In this document: positions 42,690 through 52,609 of the stretch, piece by piece
How the letters are laid out: every line of letters starts with the position of its first letter
Position numbering within the stretch: the first letter of the stretch is position 1
Source of the DNA: Methylomonas sp. LL1
GTDB lineage: Bacteria > Pseudomonadota > Gammaproteobacteria > Methylococcales > Methylomonadaceae
Assembly (NCBI RefSeq): GCF_015711015.1
Contig: NZ_CP064653.1
Span: 4,526,001-4,590,000 of the forward strand
Direction: 5' to 3'
Length of the DNA: 64,000 nucleotides
Translations under genes and position numbers: made by a program
The notes under the pieces: model-generated
Database searches by the model: none
What the model was told of the DNA's origin: nothing
The model's input: the letters and a program-made list of their open reading frames with translations, nothing else

Positions 42690-43601
42690 ATGGCAACAAC
42701 CACACTATCTCCATTATCACATCGCAACGCCTTGATTGGCTTTGGCCTGGCGGCCTTGGCCGCGATTGGTTTCTCGACCAAGGCGATTCTGGTCAAACTG
42801 GCATATTACGATCCGGTCGATGCCTTGTCGCTGCTGGCTCTACGCATGTTGTTTTCCGCGCCTTTTTTTCTGATCGTCGCCTTGACTCATGTCGGTCGGA
42901 ACAACGCCACGCGATTGCATGGCAAGGATTATCTGGCGGTTCTGGTGTTGGGTTTGTTGGGCTATTATCTGTCCAGCCTGTTCGATTTCATCGGTTTGCA
43001 ATACATTTCGGCCGGGATGGAGCGGTTGATTTTGTTTCTGTATCCGACATTCGTGGTGTTGATATCGGCCCTGTTTCTCGGCAAGGCTTTCGGTAGAAAG
43101 GAAATCATCGCGATGTTGCTCAGCTACGCCGGTATCGGAGTGGTGTTCCTGGATGAACTGAATGTGCAGTCCGAGCATTTGTTGATGGGCGCAGGGTTTG
43201 TGTTCGCCAGCACCTTGACCTATGCGGCCTATCTGATTGGTGCCGGCGAGACCATTGCCCGTATCGGTGCTTCGCGTTTTACCGCCTATGCGATGCTGGT
43301 CGCCTGCGTGGCGACGGTATTGCAATTCCTATTGACCCATCCGCCTCAAGCTTTATTGTTGCCTATTCGCGTTTATCGGTTGAGTCTGGTGATGGCCGTC
43401 CTGTCGACGGTATTGCCTGTGTTCATGTTATCGGCGGCCATTCGGTTGATCGGTTCCAGCCGCACCTCGTTGATCGGTATGATAGGACCGGTGTCAACTC
43501 TGTTCATGGCCGGATATTTTCTCGGCGAACAATTGACGGTTAGGCAAATCGTGGGCGCCGCGCTGGTTATGGCTGGGGTATTAAGCCTGACCTTGAAATA
43601 A
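42690..43601 (+). CDS. EamA-family (DMT) transporter
   Basis: A 303-residue membrane protein with ten hydrophobic segments in two EamA repeats, e.g. 'LIGFGLAALAAIGFSTKAILVKLAYY' and 'LSTVLPVFMLSAAIRLIGSSRTSLIGMIGPVSTLFMAGYFLGEQL', the latter being the classic second-repeat signature. The ribosome site AGGAGG is ideal. The substrate (amino acid, sugar or other metabolite) cannot be inferred. Convergent with recN, 16 bases between stop codons. Confidence 0.85.
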   Translation: MATTTLSPLSHRNALIGFGLAALAAIGFSTKAILVKLAYYDPVDALSLLALRMLFSAPFFLIVALTHVGRNNATRLHGKDYLAVLVLGLLGYYLSSLFDFIGLQYISAGMERLILFLYPTFVVLISALFLGKAFGRKEIIAMLLSYAGIGVVFLDELNVQSEHLLMGAGFVFASTLTYAAYLIGAGETIARIGASRFTAYAMLVACVATVLQFLLTHPPQALLLPIRVYRLSLVMAVLSTVLPVFMLSAAIRLIGSSRTSLIGMIGPVSTLFMAGYFLGEQLTVRQIVGAALVMAGVLSLTLK

Positions 43602-43617
43602 AGCCCCGAGATTTGCT

Positions 43618-45315
43618 TTACTCTATCGAAGCTACGCCTTCGGTTAATCCACCCGACGCCAGCATCTCACGCGCATGCGCCAGGGTATTCTCGGTAATGG
43701 TGACGCCGCCCAGCATGCGGGCCACTTCGTTGACGCGTTCCTCATCCGTCAGGCGTCTGACCGTCGACGACGTGACGGCCGCCTTCTGATTCTTGGCCAC
43801 AAACAAATGTTGATGGGCCTGTGAAGCCACCTGCGGCAAATGGGTGACACACAACACCTGGCGATTCCGGCTCAGTCGGCGCAACTTTTGACCGACGATC
43901 TCGGCAATGCCGCCGCCGATGCCGGAGTCGACCTCGTCGAAAATCATGGTCGGCGTGGTCTTATCGGTGCTGGTGGTGACTTGAATCGCCAAACTGATGC
44001 GCGACAGTTCGCCGCCGGATGCTACCTTGGACAGCGGCTTGGGCGGCAGGCCGGGATTGGTGCTGACCAGAAATTCGATGGCGTCGTGGCCGTTGCGCTG
44101 CGGTTCGGCCTGGTCCGGGCTATCGATGTTGACAATGAACTCGCCGTGCGGCATGCCCAGTTCCTTGACGGCATCGGAAATGCGTTGTTGTAATTCGGCG
44201 CCGGCCTTGCGGCGGCTATCCGACAGTTGTCCGGCCAGCGCGTGAAATTGGCTTAGCAGACGCTCGCAATCGGCATTCAGATTTTCGATGCGTTCGCTAC
44301 TGTTGCTCAGTGTGTTCAACGCCTGGGCGAATTGTTCGGCCAGCGACGGTAGCTCCTCGGGTAAGCATTTGTGCTTGCGGCTCAGGCTTTGGATTACGCC
44401 GATTTGGCTTTCCAACCAAGCCAGTTGTTGCGGATCGGCTTCCTGATTTTCCAAAAAGCGGCGCAGTTGCTGGGTCGCCTCGCCGATCTGGATTTCGGCA
44501 TCGGTCAACAATTCGGCGATGCCGTTCATTTCAGCAGCATACTGAGATAGCTCCTGGATGGCGTGGATCACATGGCCCAGCATGTCGGTCACCGATTGCT
44601 GGTCGTTATCGTACAGGATAGCCAGTTGCTGCTGGCCGACGCTCAAGATATTACCTAGGTTGGCCAATTTGTTGTGCTCGTCGGCCAGAGCCTGGTAATC
44701 GAAATTTTCCAGATCCAGTTGCTGCAGTTCCTGCAATTGATAGTGCAGCAGTTCTTCGCGCTCGGCCTGATCGTCGCCGGCTTTCAGTAAGCGATGCAAT
44801 TCCTTGTGCGCTTGTTTCCAGCTTTGATAGCAGGTGTTGAGTTGTTCCAGCAGTTCCTGATTGTGAGCATAGTCATCCAGCAATCGGCGCTGTTCCTCGC
44901 GATCGAGCAAGGTCAGATGCGCATGTTGGCCGTGTATTTCCACCAGTTGGCGGCTTAGGCCTTGCAGGGTTTGTAAGTTGACCGGGCGGTTATTGATATA
45001 GGCCTTGGAGCGGCCATCCTCGCTGACGGTGCGCCGAATCAGGCAATGGCCGTCGTCGTCCAGTTCCTGTTGTTCCAGCCATTGCTTCACCAGCGGGGCT
45101 TTGCCCAAGTCGAATTCCAGGTTGACTTCGGCCCGCTTGCTGTTGGGGCGGACATAACCGGAATCTGCTCTATCGCCCAGCGCCAGGCCCAACGCGGTTA
45201 GTAGGATCGATTTGCCGGCACCGGTTTCGCCGGTCAGGACCGACATGCCGGGTTCCAGGTCGAGATCGAGACTATCGACTACGGCCAGGTCAATGATGTT
45301 CAGGTTTAACAGCAT
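43618..45315 (-). CDS. recN: DNA repair protein RecN
   Basis: A 565-residue SMC-like ATPase: Walker A 'SVLTGETGAGKSILLTALGLALG' at about residues 29-50, 'VEIHGQHAHLTLLD', a long central coiled coil, the ABC signature 'KVASGGELSRISLAIQ' and Walker B 'TMIFDEVDSGIGGGIAE', ending with 'QVLCVTHLPQVASQAHQHLFV'. It acts in double-strand-break repair under SOS control in many bacteria; I saw no clear LexA box in the short gap before it, and the NAD-kinase gene ends 12 bases upstream. Confidence 0.96.
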   Translation of the reverse strand: MLLNLNIIDLAVVDSLDLDLEPGMSVLTGETGAGKSILLTALGLALGDRADSGYVRPNSKRAEVNLEFDLGKAPLVKQWLEQQELDDDGHCLIRRTVSEDGRSKAYINNRPVNLQTLQGLSRQLVEIHGQHAHLTLLDREEQRRLLDDYAHNQELLEQLNTCYQSWKQAHKELHRLLKAGDDQAEREELLHYQLQELQQLDLENFDYQALADEHNKLANLGNILSVGQQQLAILYDNDQQSVTDMLGHVIHAIQELSQYAAEMNGIAELLTDAEIQIGEATQQLRRFLENQEADPQQLAWLESQIGVIQSLSRKHKCLPEELPSLAEQFAQALNTLSNSSERIENLNADCERLLSQFHALAGQLSDSRRKAGAELQQRISDAVKELGMPHGEFIVNIDSPDQAEPQRNGHDAIEFLVSTNPGLPPKPLSKVASGGELSRISLAIQVTTSTDKTTPTMIFDEVDSGIGGGIAEIVGQKLRRLSRNRQVLCVTHLPQVASQAHQHLFVAKNQKAAVTSSTVRRLTDEERVNEVARMLGGVTITENTLAHAREMLASGGLTEGVASIE

Positions 45316-45327
45316 AAGTCAGGCGGT

Positions 45328-46203
45328 TTAGCCGCGGCTCCAGTTGAGTTTGCTTCTGAGAATATGGAAAAAATCGTGGTCTTCGGGATGCAGAATTTTA
45401 ATCGCTTTGTCGGTTTTTCTAATCACAATTTTGTCGCCGATCAGCACATCCGGTATTTCCAGATGATCGCAAGTGACCAGGGCGTTGATTTGTTTGGTCT
45501 GGCTGAAGCCAATCTCGATTTCGACATTGTCGTCGATCACGATAGGCCGGTTGGATAAAGTGTGCGGATTCAATGGCACCAATACCAGCGCGTTCAGGGT
45601 AGGGTGCAAAATAGGGCCTCCCGCCGACAGCGAGTAAGCGGTGGAGCCGGTCGGCGTGGCGACGATCAAGCCGTCCGAACGCTGGGTATTCAGGTAAACG
45701 CCGTTGATACTGGTGACGATCTCTATCATGCTTGGCGTCACCCAGCGATGCACAACCACCTCGTTGACGGCGGTTTGTCGATGTATCATTTTGCCGTCGC
45801 GGATGATAGCGGCCTGCAACATGCAGCGGCGTTCGGTTTTGTAATGACCATCCAGAATTTGTTCCAGCCGGCTGGTCAATTGTTCCGGCGAAATATCCAC
45901 CAAAAACCCCAGCCGGCCCAGATTGACACCGATAACCGGAATTTCGAAATCGGCGGCGACACGGGCGGCCGCCAAAAAAGTACCGTCTCCGCCGACGGCT
46001 ATGATCAGGTCGCAATGCTCGGGTAGACGCTCGATATGTAGGCCCTTGATATTGCCATTGCCTAGTAACTCGGCACTCTGACTATCCATCAATACCGGAT
46101 GTCCACGACCGTGCAAAAAAACCGAAAGTTCCGCTAGGGTTGCGGAAATGCCGGGATCACCGAATTTACCGATGATGCCGATGCGGTGGAAGGAAATGGG
46201 CAT
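45328..46203 (-). CDS. nadK: NAD kinase
   Basis: A 291-residue enzyme phosphorylating NAD to NADP. 'HCDLIIAVGGDGTFLAAARV' holds the GGDGT motif (about residues 67-71); 'GVNLGRLGFLVDI', 'AVNEVVVHRW', 'SDGLIVATPTGSTAYSLSAGGPILHP' and 'LVLVPLNPHTLSNRPIVI' complete the family set. Followed by recN 12 bases on, a gene order common in gammaproteobacteria. Confidence 0.96.
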   Translation of the reverse strand: MPISFHRIGIIGKFGDPGISATLAELSVFLHGRGHPVLMDSQSAELLGNGNIKGLHIERLPEHCDLIIAVGGDGTFLAAARVAADFEIPVIGVNLGRLGFLVDISPEQLTSRLEQILDGHYKTERRCMLQAAIIRDGKMIHRQTAVNEVVVHRWVTPSMIEIVTSINGVYLNTQRSDGLIVATPTGSTAYSLSAGGPILHPTLNALVLVPLNPHTLSNRPIVIDDNVEIEIGFSQTKQINALVTCDHLEIPDVLIGDKIVIRKTDKAIKILHPEDHDFFHILRSKLNWSRG

Positions 46204-46395
46204 GGGTTGGGGGCGTTAAAGTAAACAGGTTTTGATTATACAAACAATTTGGGGTTGGGCGAGTCAGAGACTTGTACAATGCATGTGGATTCGATGCCGG
46301 GGCTGAGTTTCCGCTCCCCGATCGAGCCTGAATTTGGCTCGGCCATTAGAGATTTTTTTAAGCGGTTTCACCAATATTTTTGCACTCTCACTAAT

Positions 46396-47937
46396 ATGAG
46401 CACGAGTCTCTCTATCGACAAACGTTTACGCCGGCGTGTTTTGCCATTGCTGTTGTCGGTGATCACCCTGCTGATGGCGTTAGCGTTGGCCTATAGCATT
46501 CACGGCATACGCCGGCACAATCTCGAGCTGGCAACCGAGGGCGCGCGCAATATATTCCGGATGATCGTGTTGACCAGGCAATGGAACGCGGAACATGGCG
46601 GCGTTTATGTGTTTGCTTCGGATACTACGCGGGTCAATCAGTATCTCGATCATCCAAGGCGCGTGATCGATCTGCCCGATAAGCGTCAGTTGGTTCTGGT
46701 CAATCCGGCCTATATGACTCGGCAGATTGCCGAATTGGCGGCAAGCGATCCGCAATTACGACTACGGCTCCATATCACCAGTTTGAAACCTATCCGGCCT
46801 GAAAATAGTCCGGATTCCTGGGAAGCGGAGGCGTTAAAGCAATTTGACCAAGGTCTGCGCGAAATGGCCGGCATTGTAGAGGAGGCCGGACAAAACCAGC
46901 TTCGCTATATGGCGCCGCTGATGGTTAGGGAGACCTGCTTACAATGTCATGCCAAGCAGGGCTATAAACTGGGAGATGTCCGAGGCGGCATCAGTGTCGG
47001 CCTGCAGATGCAAGACATTGAAAAGGCGATGCATCACGAAATATTGTCGAGCGTGGTAAGCCATGGCATGGCTTATGGCTTGCTGGTTATCGTCAGTTGG
47101 GGTTTGATCGAATTATTAGCCAGACGCTGGCGCGCGCTGGACGATAACATTGAAATCCTACAAAACACGCGGGATGAATTGGTTGAAACCGAAAAAATGG
47201 CGTCGCTGGGGCGGTTGGTAGCCGGATTTGCCCATGAGCTCAATACGCCGGTAGGGGTTGCGGTCGGGGCGGTCAGTCATGGCGATGGCATCATCGGCCA
47301 ATTTAAAACCTTATTGGCTCGGGACGAAGTCACCGAACAAGAATTGATGCGTCAGCTCGATGATTTATTGGAATGCCATCAATTGGCGCTGGCCAATTTA
47401 CGGCGTGCCGCGGATTTGGTACAACGTTTCAAACGGACTTCGATTGACCGGGATTCACAGCAACAACGTGAATTTCCGCTGGCGGAACTGATCCAGGATG
47501 TGCTGTTTTCCCTGCAAAATACCTTGAAACACACGGCAATCGAAATTCGAGTCGAGTGTCCGGAAAACCTTAAAATTCATGGTACGCCGGGCTTGCTGGA
47601 GCAGGTTTTGACGAATTTGATTACCAATAGCCTCTGTCATGGATTTGATAATGGTCGTCGTTCCGGCGAAATCGGGATTCAAGCATCGCTGATTGGCCAG
47701 GGGCGTTTGGCTATCGATTATCGGGACAACGGTGTCGGCATGAGTGAACAAGTAAGGCAACAAGCTTTTGAACCGTTTTTCACTACCAGCCGCGATCAAG
47801 GCGGCTCGGGGTTAGGCTTGTATGTGATCTATAATATCATCACCAAGCAAATGCACGGCGCCATCCAGATTTGGTCCGCGCCAGGCGCGGGTGTTCGATT
47901 CCATATAGAATGTCCGATTGAATTGTCTCTGAACTAG
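46396..47937 (+). CDS. Sensor histidine kinase with haem-binding Tll0287-like (DUF3365) domain
   Basis: A 513-residue membrane kinase: segment 'VLPLLLSVITLLMALALAYSI' (about 15-35), a periplasmic DUF3365-type domain ending with a c-type haem motif Cys-Leu-Gln-Cys-His (about residues 181-185, 'METCLQCHAKQGYKLGDVRGG' region), a second membrane segment ('MAYGLLVIVSWGLIELL'), H-box 'GFAHELNTPVG' (His about 280), N-box 'NLITNSLCHGF' and 'GGSGLGLYVIYNII'. It probably senses redox state or a gas through haem. ATG 46396 is favoured; the frame is open from TTG 46249. Eight bases separate it from its response regulator. Confidence 0.85.
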   Translation: MSTSLSIDKRLRRRVLPLLLSVITLLMALALAYSIHGIRRHNLELATEGARNIFRMIVLTRQWNAEHGGVYVFASDTTRVNQYLDHPRRVIDLPDKRQLVLVNPAYMTRQIAELAASDPQLRLRLHITSLKPIRPENSPDSWEAEALKQFDQGLREMAGIVEEAGQNQLRYMAPLMVRETCLQCHAKQGYKLGDVRGGISVGLQMQDIEKAMHHEILSSVVSHGMAYGLLVIVSWGLIELLARRWRALDDNIEILQNTRDELVETEKMASLGRLVAGFAHELNTPVGVAVGAVSHGDGIIGQFKTLLARDEVTEQELMRQLDDLLECHQLALANLRRAADLVQRFKRTSIDRDSQQQREFPLAELIQDVLFSLQNTLKHTAIEIRVECPENLKIHGTPGLLEQVLTNLITNSLCHGFDNGRRSGEIGIQASLIGQGRLAIDYRDNGVGMSEQVRQQAFEPFFTTSRDQGGSGLGLYVIYNIITKQMHGAIQIWSAPGAGVRFHIECPIELSLN

Positions 47938-47945
47938 CTTTTTTC

Positions 47946-49493
47946 ATGAAAATCATCCGTAACACAGAGGCCTCGGCAACTGGCGATAATCAGCGGCAAG
48001 GTCTTGAAACGCCGCGTTATAGCTGGAAAGTACTGATCGTCGATGACGAGCCGGATGTGCGCAAGCTAACCCGAATCAGTCTGCGCGATTTCAGCTTTGC
48101 CAACCGCGCCTTGCAATTCATCGAAGCCGGGTCGGCCGCCGAGGCTAAGGAATGCTTGGAGCAACACCCGGATATTGCCCTGGCATTGGTCGATGTGGTG
48201 ATGGAAAGCCAGGATGCGGGATTGCAACTGGTGGAATATATCCGGCGGGAGTTGGGTAACGCGTTAATCCGTATCGTGATCCGTACCGGCCAGCCCGGTG
48301 TCGCGCCGGAGCGTTTCGTCATCGATCATTACGATATTGACGATTACAAGGATAAAACCGAACTGACGGCCACCCGGCTCTACACCACCGTCCGGTCAGC
48401 GCTAAAAGCCTTCCGGGATTTGCATACCATCGATACCAACCGCCGGGGGTTGGAGCGGGTGTTGCAAGCCACGCCGTCGATTTATCAGTTGGGACATGAA
48501 CCGCTAGCGGATTTTTTCGATGGCATGTTAACTCAGGTGATTGGACTTTGCCGGTTATCTCACGTTAGTCATATCGGGTCGTTGCAAGGGGTGATCACTA
48601 CTCTTGAACATAATGAGTTCAAAATACGCGCCCATACCGATGAATTTGTCGACAATCCGCGTTTTGGCGAAATCCATCAAGAATGCATTAAGACTATTTT
48701 CCAGGGACAAGCGGCGACCAGTTTACGCGACAAGGCCGAAGTATTGCCACTGACGGTGTCTAATCAGGCGGTGGGTTACATTTACATCGAACCGATTGAA
48801 GCACTATCGGTTATAGACAGGAGCTTGATTCAAATTTTTGCCAGACAATGTTCCCAAGCTCTGGAAAATCATGAGTTACATGGCAATATCATTGCCTCGT
48901 TTGAGCACGCCATCGATATGTTGGCCGAAGTGGCGGAATACAAAGATAAGGCCACGGGTGGGCATGTCAACAGACTGGATAACTACACCCGAGCCATAGC
49001 CCTGGCGATGGGGGTTGGCGAGAAAGTCGCGCTGCAATACGGCAAAGCTAGCCGTTTGCACGATGTCGGCAAAGTGGGCGTGCCTGATTATATTTTGACC
49101 AAACCGGAAAAGTTAACAGCCGACGAGTTTGAAATCATCAAGAAACATCCGACGCTGGGGGCCAATATTCTTAGCCACGATCCCTCGTTTGATTTGGCCC
49201 GGCAAATCGCCCTGAGCCATCATGAACGCTGGGATGGTAGTGGTTATCCCGAAGGGCTGCGGGCAAGCGAACTTCATTTAGCGGTTCGCATTGTTTCGGT
49301 AGCCGATGTGTTTGATGCCATGATTAGCTGGCGCCCCTACAAACAGCCCTGGTCGATTCAGCAGGCACGCGATGCCATCGCGGAGGGCGCGGGCACCCAA
49401 TTCGATCCCGATGTTGTAAAGGCATTCTTGCAGGTGTTGGATAGCGGCGGTTTTGATGGGGTGATAGAGCAGGCCGTGGAGACTTTCAGGTGA
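47946..49493 (+). CDS. Response regulator with DUF3369 and HD-GYP phosphodiesterase domains
   Basis: A 515-residue cytoplasmic protein. The receiver domain has 'LIVDDEPDVRKLTRISL' and phospho-Asp in 'IALALVDVVMES' (about residue 83). A DUF3369 region follows ('ITTLEHNEFKIRAHTDEFVDNPRF'). The HD-GYP domain is complete: 'KATGGHVNRLDNYTRAIA', 'HDVGKVGVPDYIL' (about 371), 'HHERWDGSGYPEGL' (about 425-438) and 'VADVFDAMISWRPYK'. It should degrade c-di-GMP when activated by the upstream haem-motif kinase. Confidence 0.92.
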   Translation: MKIIRNTEASATGDNQRQGLETPRYSWKVLIVDDEPDVRKLTRISLRDFSFANRALQFIEAGSAAEAKECLEQHPDIALALVDVVMESQDAGLQLVEYIRRELGNALIRIVIRTGQPGVAPERFVIDHYDIDDYKDKTELTATRLYTTVRSALKAFRDLHTIDTNRRGLERVLQATPSIYQLGHEPLADFFDGMLTQVIGLCRLSHVSHIGSLQGVITTLEHNEFKIRAHTDEFVDNPRFGEIHQECIKTIFQGQAATSLRDKAEVLPLTVSNQAVGYIYIEPIEALSVIDRSLIQIFARQCSQALENHELHGNIIASFEHAIDMLAEVAEYKDKATGGHVNRLDNYTRAIALAMGVGEKVALQYGKASRLHDVGKVGVPDYILTKPEKLTADEFEIIKKHPTLGANILSHDPSFDLARQIALSHHERWDGSGYPEGLRASELHLAVRIVSVADVFDAMISWRPYKQPWSIQQARDAIAEGAGTQFDPDVVKAFLQVLDSGGFDGVIEQAVETFR

Positions 49494-49658
49494 TGGATCA
49501 TCAATAAGCTGGCTTTGCGGCCGGATTCCAACCTCTAATTCCTGGCAGGGTCTTGAGTTTTTCACGGGCCAGACATGCCGCCCTTTATAGGGGCGACATT
49601 GCTGTTTGATCGGTTCGTGTTCTCAACCGGCTTGCGCGTCGCCCACGGTAAAAGAGGG

Positions 49659-51638
49659 TTAATTGATCATGGTAATACCGCCTTTCAGCGTCAACATCGC
49701 GTTACCTTTCACCGTTGTAGAGAGCTGCCCTTCAATGCTAATCGTCATGCCTTTGATGGTGACGCCGGATTGATCGATTTTTATACTGCTTTGACCGACT
49801 TTAAGTTCGATGGATTGCATGGCTTCTTCGGTGATTTTGCCTAGATCGAGCTTTACCGAGCGATTCCCCATGCCTAGCTTGATATCGTCGTTGCCTTGCT
49901 CGATTTTGGCGCTGCGGTTGCCCATGTTGACGGTGAGCTCGTTATTCCCCTGTTTGACTTCGGTGACCCGGTTACCCGTTTTGACCGTCAGGGTGTCGTT
50001 GCCTTGGTCTAGCGTCACCGTGCGGTGGTTGTAAATGTCGACTTTCTGATCGCCGGGATCTTTTTTGTCGAAACCTATTTTGTGGCTATCGTCGTTTTCG
50101 ACCACGCGGGTGAAGTTTTTTTCGGCATGAATATAGACTTCTTCCTCGCCCTTCTTGTCTTCAAAACGGATTTCATTAAAATTATCCGACGAACCGTCTT
50201 TGCTGCTGCGGGATTTGATGCCGCTTTGGGTCTTGTTGGCATCGAGCGAATAAGGCGGCATTTGATCGGCGTTGTACACTCGGCCGGTAATAATTGGACG
50301 ATCCGGGTTGCCTTCCAGGAAATCCACGATCACTTCCTGACCGATACGCGGGATATGAATGGCTCCCCATTGCTTCCCAGCCCAGATCTGCGCAACTCGC
50401 ACCCAACATGAACTGTTCTCGTCGTTTTTACCTAGTCGATCCCAGTGGAACTGTACCTTGACCCGGCCGTATTTGTCGGTAAATATTTCTTCGCCGGCCT
50501 TGCCGACTACGATCGCGGTTTGCACACCTTGAACTATCGGAATCCGGCTGGTCCTGGGCGCGCGATAATTGAATTTACTGCTGATGACCGTGTACAGGCA
50601 TTGATATTGATCCAAGCTGTCGGCGATACCAAAGGATTCAAAACCGTTGTTTTGAATCTGGATTTGGCTGGAAACGGCGATATATTCCTGATTTTGGTCG
50701 GCGCGCGGGAAGTCGGTCAAATCGAATTTATGACCGGTAGCCAGGCAACGGGTATTGCCGGTGGCGGCCATGTATTCAAATCCGGCGCGCAACTCCTGCA
50801 TATGGGCCTTGGCGTACTGCTCGCCAACGGAGGGTTTTATGTACTCGCCCGGATAATCGTAGATTTCCTTACTGTCTTGTTCATGTCCGCCTAGTTCGGA
50901 TGATTTAGAGGTCAAGTCTGCTTTCGGCTTTTCAAAATCAAAATCGTCATGCACATAATTTCCGGACTGGATTTCCTCGCTGACGCGCCATTCATAAAAG
51001 CTCTCTTCCTTGCGGCGGCTTTGGTTGCCGGCGGGGAAATACTGAACTTTCTGGTTTTGCGCGGGGGCTTGATGGCCGGATTTATCGTCGCATAGCACCA
51101 TGGTATGTTGACTATCACTATGCTTGAAGTAGTAATAGATGCCTTCCTTTTCCATCAAGCGACTGATGAAATTGAAATCGCTTTCCCGGTATTGAACACA
51201 GTATTCACGAGGCTCATAGCTGCCGTTGAGCTTGTTTTCCAGATCGGTATAGCCATGTTCGCTCAGAACTTTCTTGACGATGTCCGGTACCGACAAGTTG
51301 GAAAAGATTTTGCAATCGGTGGTGCGGGTCAGCAACCAGGGCTTGGGGCGCAGAGTGGCACGATAATAATACAGCCTGCCCAACATGCCGAACAGGCTGA
51401 TTCGGGTCACCAGACCATGGAATGAACGATGCCCACCGCCATTCAATTCGAGTTTGACCGTCATGTTTTTGCCCAGCAATGACTTCAGCGCGATGTCGTT
51501 TTTTTCGCTGAGTAGTTCCAGGTCATATTCAAATAACTGGCTCAATTGCTCGCTGCCGGTCATTCGATACAGCAGTAAATCGGTTTCCCCCAGGGGGGTG
51601 GTTACCGATGCTACTCGATCAGATTGAGAATAGGCCAT
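49659..51638 (-). CDS. vgrG: Type VI secretion system tip protein VgrG (TssI)
   Basis: A 659-residue spike protein: gp27-like N-terminal half ('LLLYRMTGSEQLSQLFEYDLELLS', 'ESDFNFISRLMEKEGIYYYFKHS'), the gp5 OB-fold ('IFTDKYGRVKVQFHWDRLGKNDENSSCWVRVAQIWAGKQWGAIHIPRIGQEVIVDFLEGNPDRPIITGRVYNADQMPPY' region) and a C-terminal beta-helix with short repeats of the form V-K-x-G-N-x-x-x-E/K at about residues 555-620. It has no extra effector domain. PAAR lies 51 bases upstream on the same strand. Confidence 0.95.
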   Translation of the reverse strand: MAYSQSDRVASVTTPLGETDLLLYRMTGSEQLSQLFEYDLELLSEKNDIALKSLLGKNMTVKLELNGGGHRSFHGLVTRISLFGMLGRLYYYRATLRPKPWLLTRTTDCKIFSNLSVPDIVKKVLSEHGYTDLENKLNGSYEPREYCVQYRESDFNFISRLMEKEGIYYYFKHSDSQHTMVLCDDKSGHQAPAQNQKVQYFPAGNQSRRKEESFYEWRVSEEIQSGNYVHDDFDFEKPKADLTSKSSELGGHEQDSKEIYDYPGEYIKPSVGEQYAKAHMQELRAGFEYMAATGNTRCLATGHKFDLTDFPRADQNQEYIAVSSQIQIQNNGFESFGIADSLDQYQCLYTVISSKFNYRAPRTSRIPIVQGVQTAIVVGKAGEEIFTDKYGRVKVQFHWDRLGKNDENSSCWVRVAQIWAGKQWGAIHIPRIGQEVIVDFLEGNPDRPIITGRVYNADQMPPYSLDANKTQSGIKSRSSKDGSSDNFNEIRFEDKKGEEEVYIHAEKNFTRVVENDDSHKIGFDKKDPGDQKVDIYNHRTVTLDQGNDTLTVKTGNRVTEVKQGNNELTVNMGNRSAKIEQGNDDIKLGMGNRSVKLDLGKITEEAMQSIELKVGQSSIKIDQSGVTIKGMTISIEGQLSTTVKGNAMLTLKGGITMIN

Positions 51639-51689
51639 GTTTAGAATCCTATGTTCAGCTTAAATTCGCGAGGTTCATTTAATTCAAGT

Positions 51690-51980
51690 TCAGCCAATCA
51701 ACACCGTTGGGTAACCCATTATGATCACTCCGCCGTGCGCGGTTTGATCAGCGATGCGGGCGGCCGGTAAACTGCCGATCAGCACAGTCACCGACCCCAT
51801 CACTATCACATCGGGCGGTCCAACACAGACCGCCATGTCGGATACGCGGGCGGCGGGTAGATTGCCGATCAAGGTGGTCACGGCTCCCGGCGGTAAAATG
51901 GGGCCACCGACATGCGGAACCGGGCCGGTGAACATCGGGCAAACATGCATATCGGTTATTCTTGCGGCGGGCATACCCAT
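51690..51980 (-). CDS. PAAR-domain spike-tip protein
   Basis: A 96-residue protein that is wholly PAAR: repeats 'PAARITDMHVCP', 'LPAARVSDMAVCVGPPDVIVMGSVTVLIGSLPAARIADQTAHGG' with the His and Cys residues that bind the zinc at the tip. It would cap the VgrG trimer encoded next door and help carry effectors. There is no C-terminal toxin extension. Confidence 0.93.
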   Translation of the reverse strand: MGMPAARITDMHVCPMFTGPVPHVGGPILPPGAVTTLIGNLPAARVSDMAVCVGPPDVIVMGSVTVLIGSLPAARIADQTAHGGVIIMGYPTVLIG

Positions 51981-51998
51981 GATTTTTTCCTCTATCGC

Positions 51999-52589
51999 TT
52001 AACCTGGCCAAAGTCGGCCATTGCCACCGTTGGCAATATCGGCACCCTGCTCAAGAAAAAACAGGTATTTATCATTGGCCTTTTCCGGCTGATTTTGCAC
52101 TGCGGCCAGCATCACGGCGCCGGCGACGGCCTTAGCGGTCAAATTGTCGGACGGCGGTACAACTGGACCGTCTTCCGGGGTGATACTGCCTTCGCTCCAG
52201 AATGCAGCGATCGCGGCCCATGCCGCGGGGTTTTCGAAAGACGCAATTTGAGCTGCCGCATTAGCTTGGCGCCGATGCGGTTCCGTGGGTTTATAAACCC
52301 ACGCTTCGGCGGCTTCCAAGGCTTTAATCAGTTTTTGATCGGGATTTGCGTCTAAGGTGCCGCGGGCACTTAGACAGGCCCACCAGACCGCTTCCCGTTT
52401 CGGCAGGGCCCTAGCCAGAAAGCGTACCGCATCGGGATAGAGTTGTTGTGCTAATAAGGCGTTCAAAAACTCTACTGGCCCCGGATCGGATTGAAGACAC
52501 GATAGAGCGGGTTGATCCAGCTCAATATCCTGGCAAATCAGCGCTGCTTTCAGGATTGAAACTTTTTTTAAAGAAACCACGTCAGCCAT
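51999..52589 (-). CDS. Small T6SS-associated protein (DUF6931-like)
   Basis: A 196-residue helical protein: 'PVEFLNALLAQQLYPDAVRFLARALPKREAVWWACLSAR' in the first half and 'PEDGPVVPPSDNLTAKAVAGAVMLAAVQNQPEKANDKYLFFLEQGADIANGG' near the end. I recall this pattern from a conserved family encoded beside VgrG/PAAR; the family number is from memory. No catalytic motif is seen. It may help effector loading, like other short T6SS accessory proteins. It ends 18 bases before the PAAR start. Confidence 0.65.
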   Translation of the reverse strand: MADVVSLKKVSILKAALICQDIELDQPALSCLQSDPGPVEFLNALLAQQLYPDAVRFLARALPKREAVWWACLSARGTLDANPDQKLIKALEAAEAWVYKPTEPHRRQANAAAQIASFENPAAWAAIAAFWSEGSITPEDGPVVPPSDNLTAKAVAGAVMLAAVQNQPEKANDKYLFFLEQGADIANGGNGRLWPG

Positions 52590-52609
52590 ATTCTTCCCAC
52601 TATTGAGTC

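Noticed and set aside
45419..46026. Long open frames of about 150-200 codons on both strands across nadK
   Set aside because: They are out-of-frame shadows of nadK, whose GGDGT and other motifs are intact in the annotated frame.
49570..49620. Hairpin GCCGCCC/GGGCGAC between the HD-GYP gene and vgrG as a bidirectional terminator
   Set aside because: The stem has a mismatch and there is no convincing T-run on either strand.
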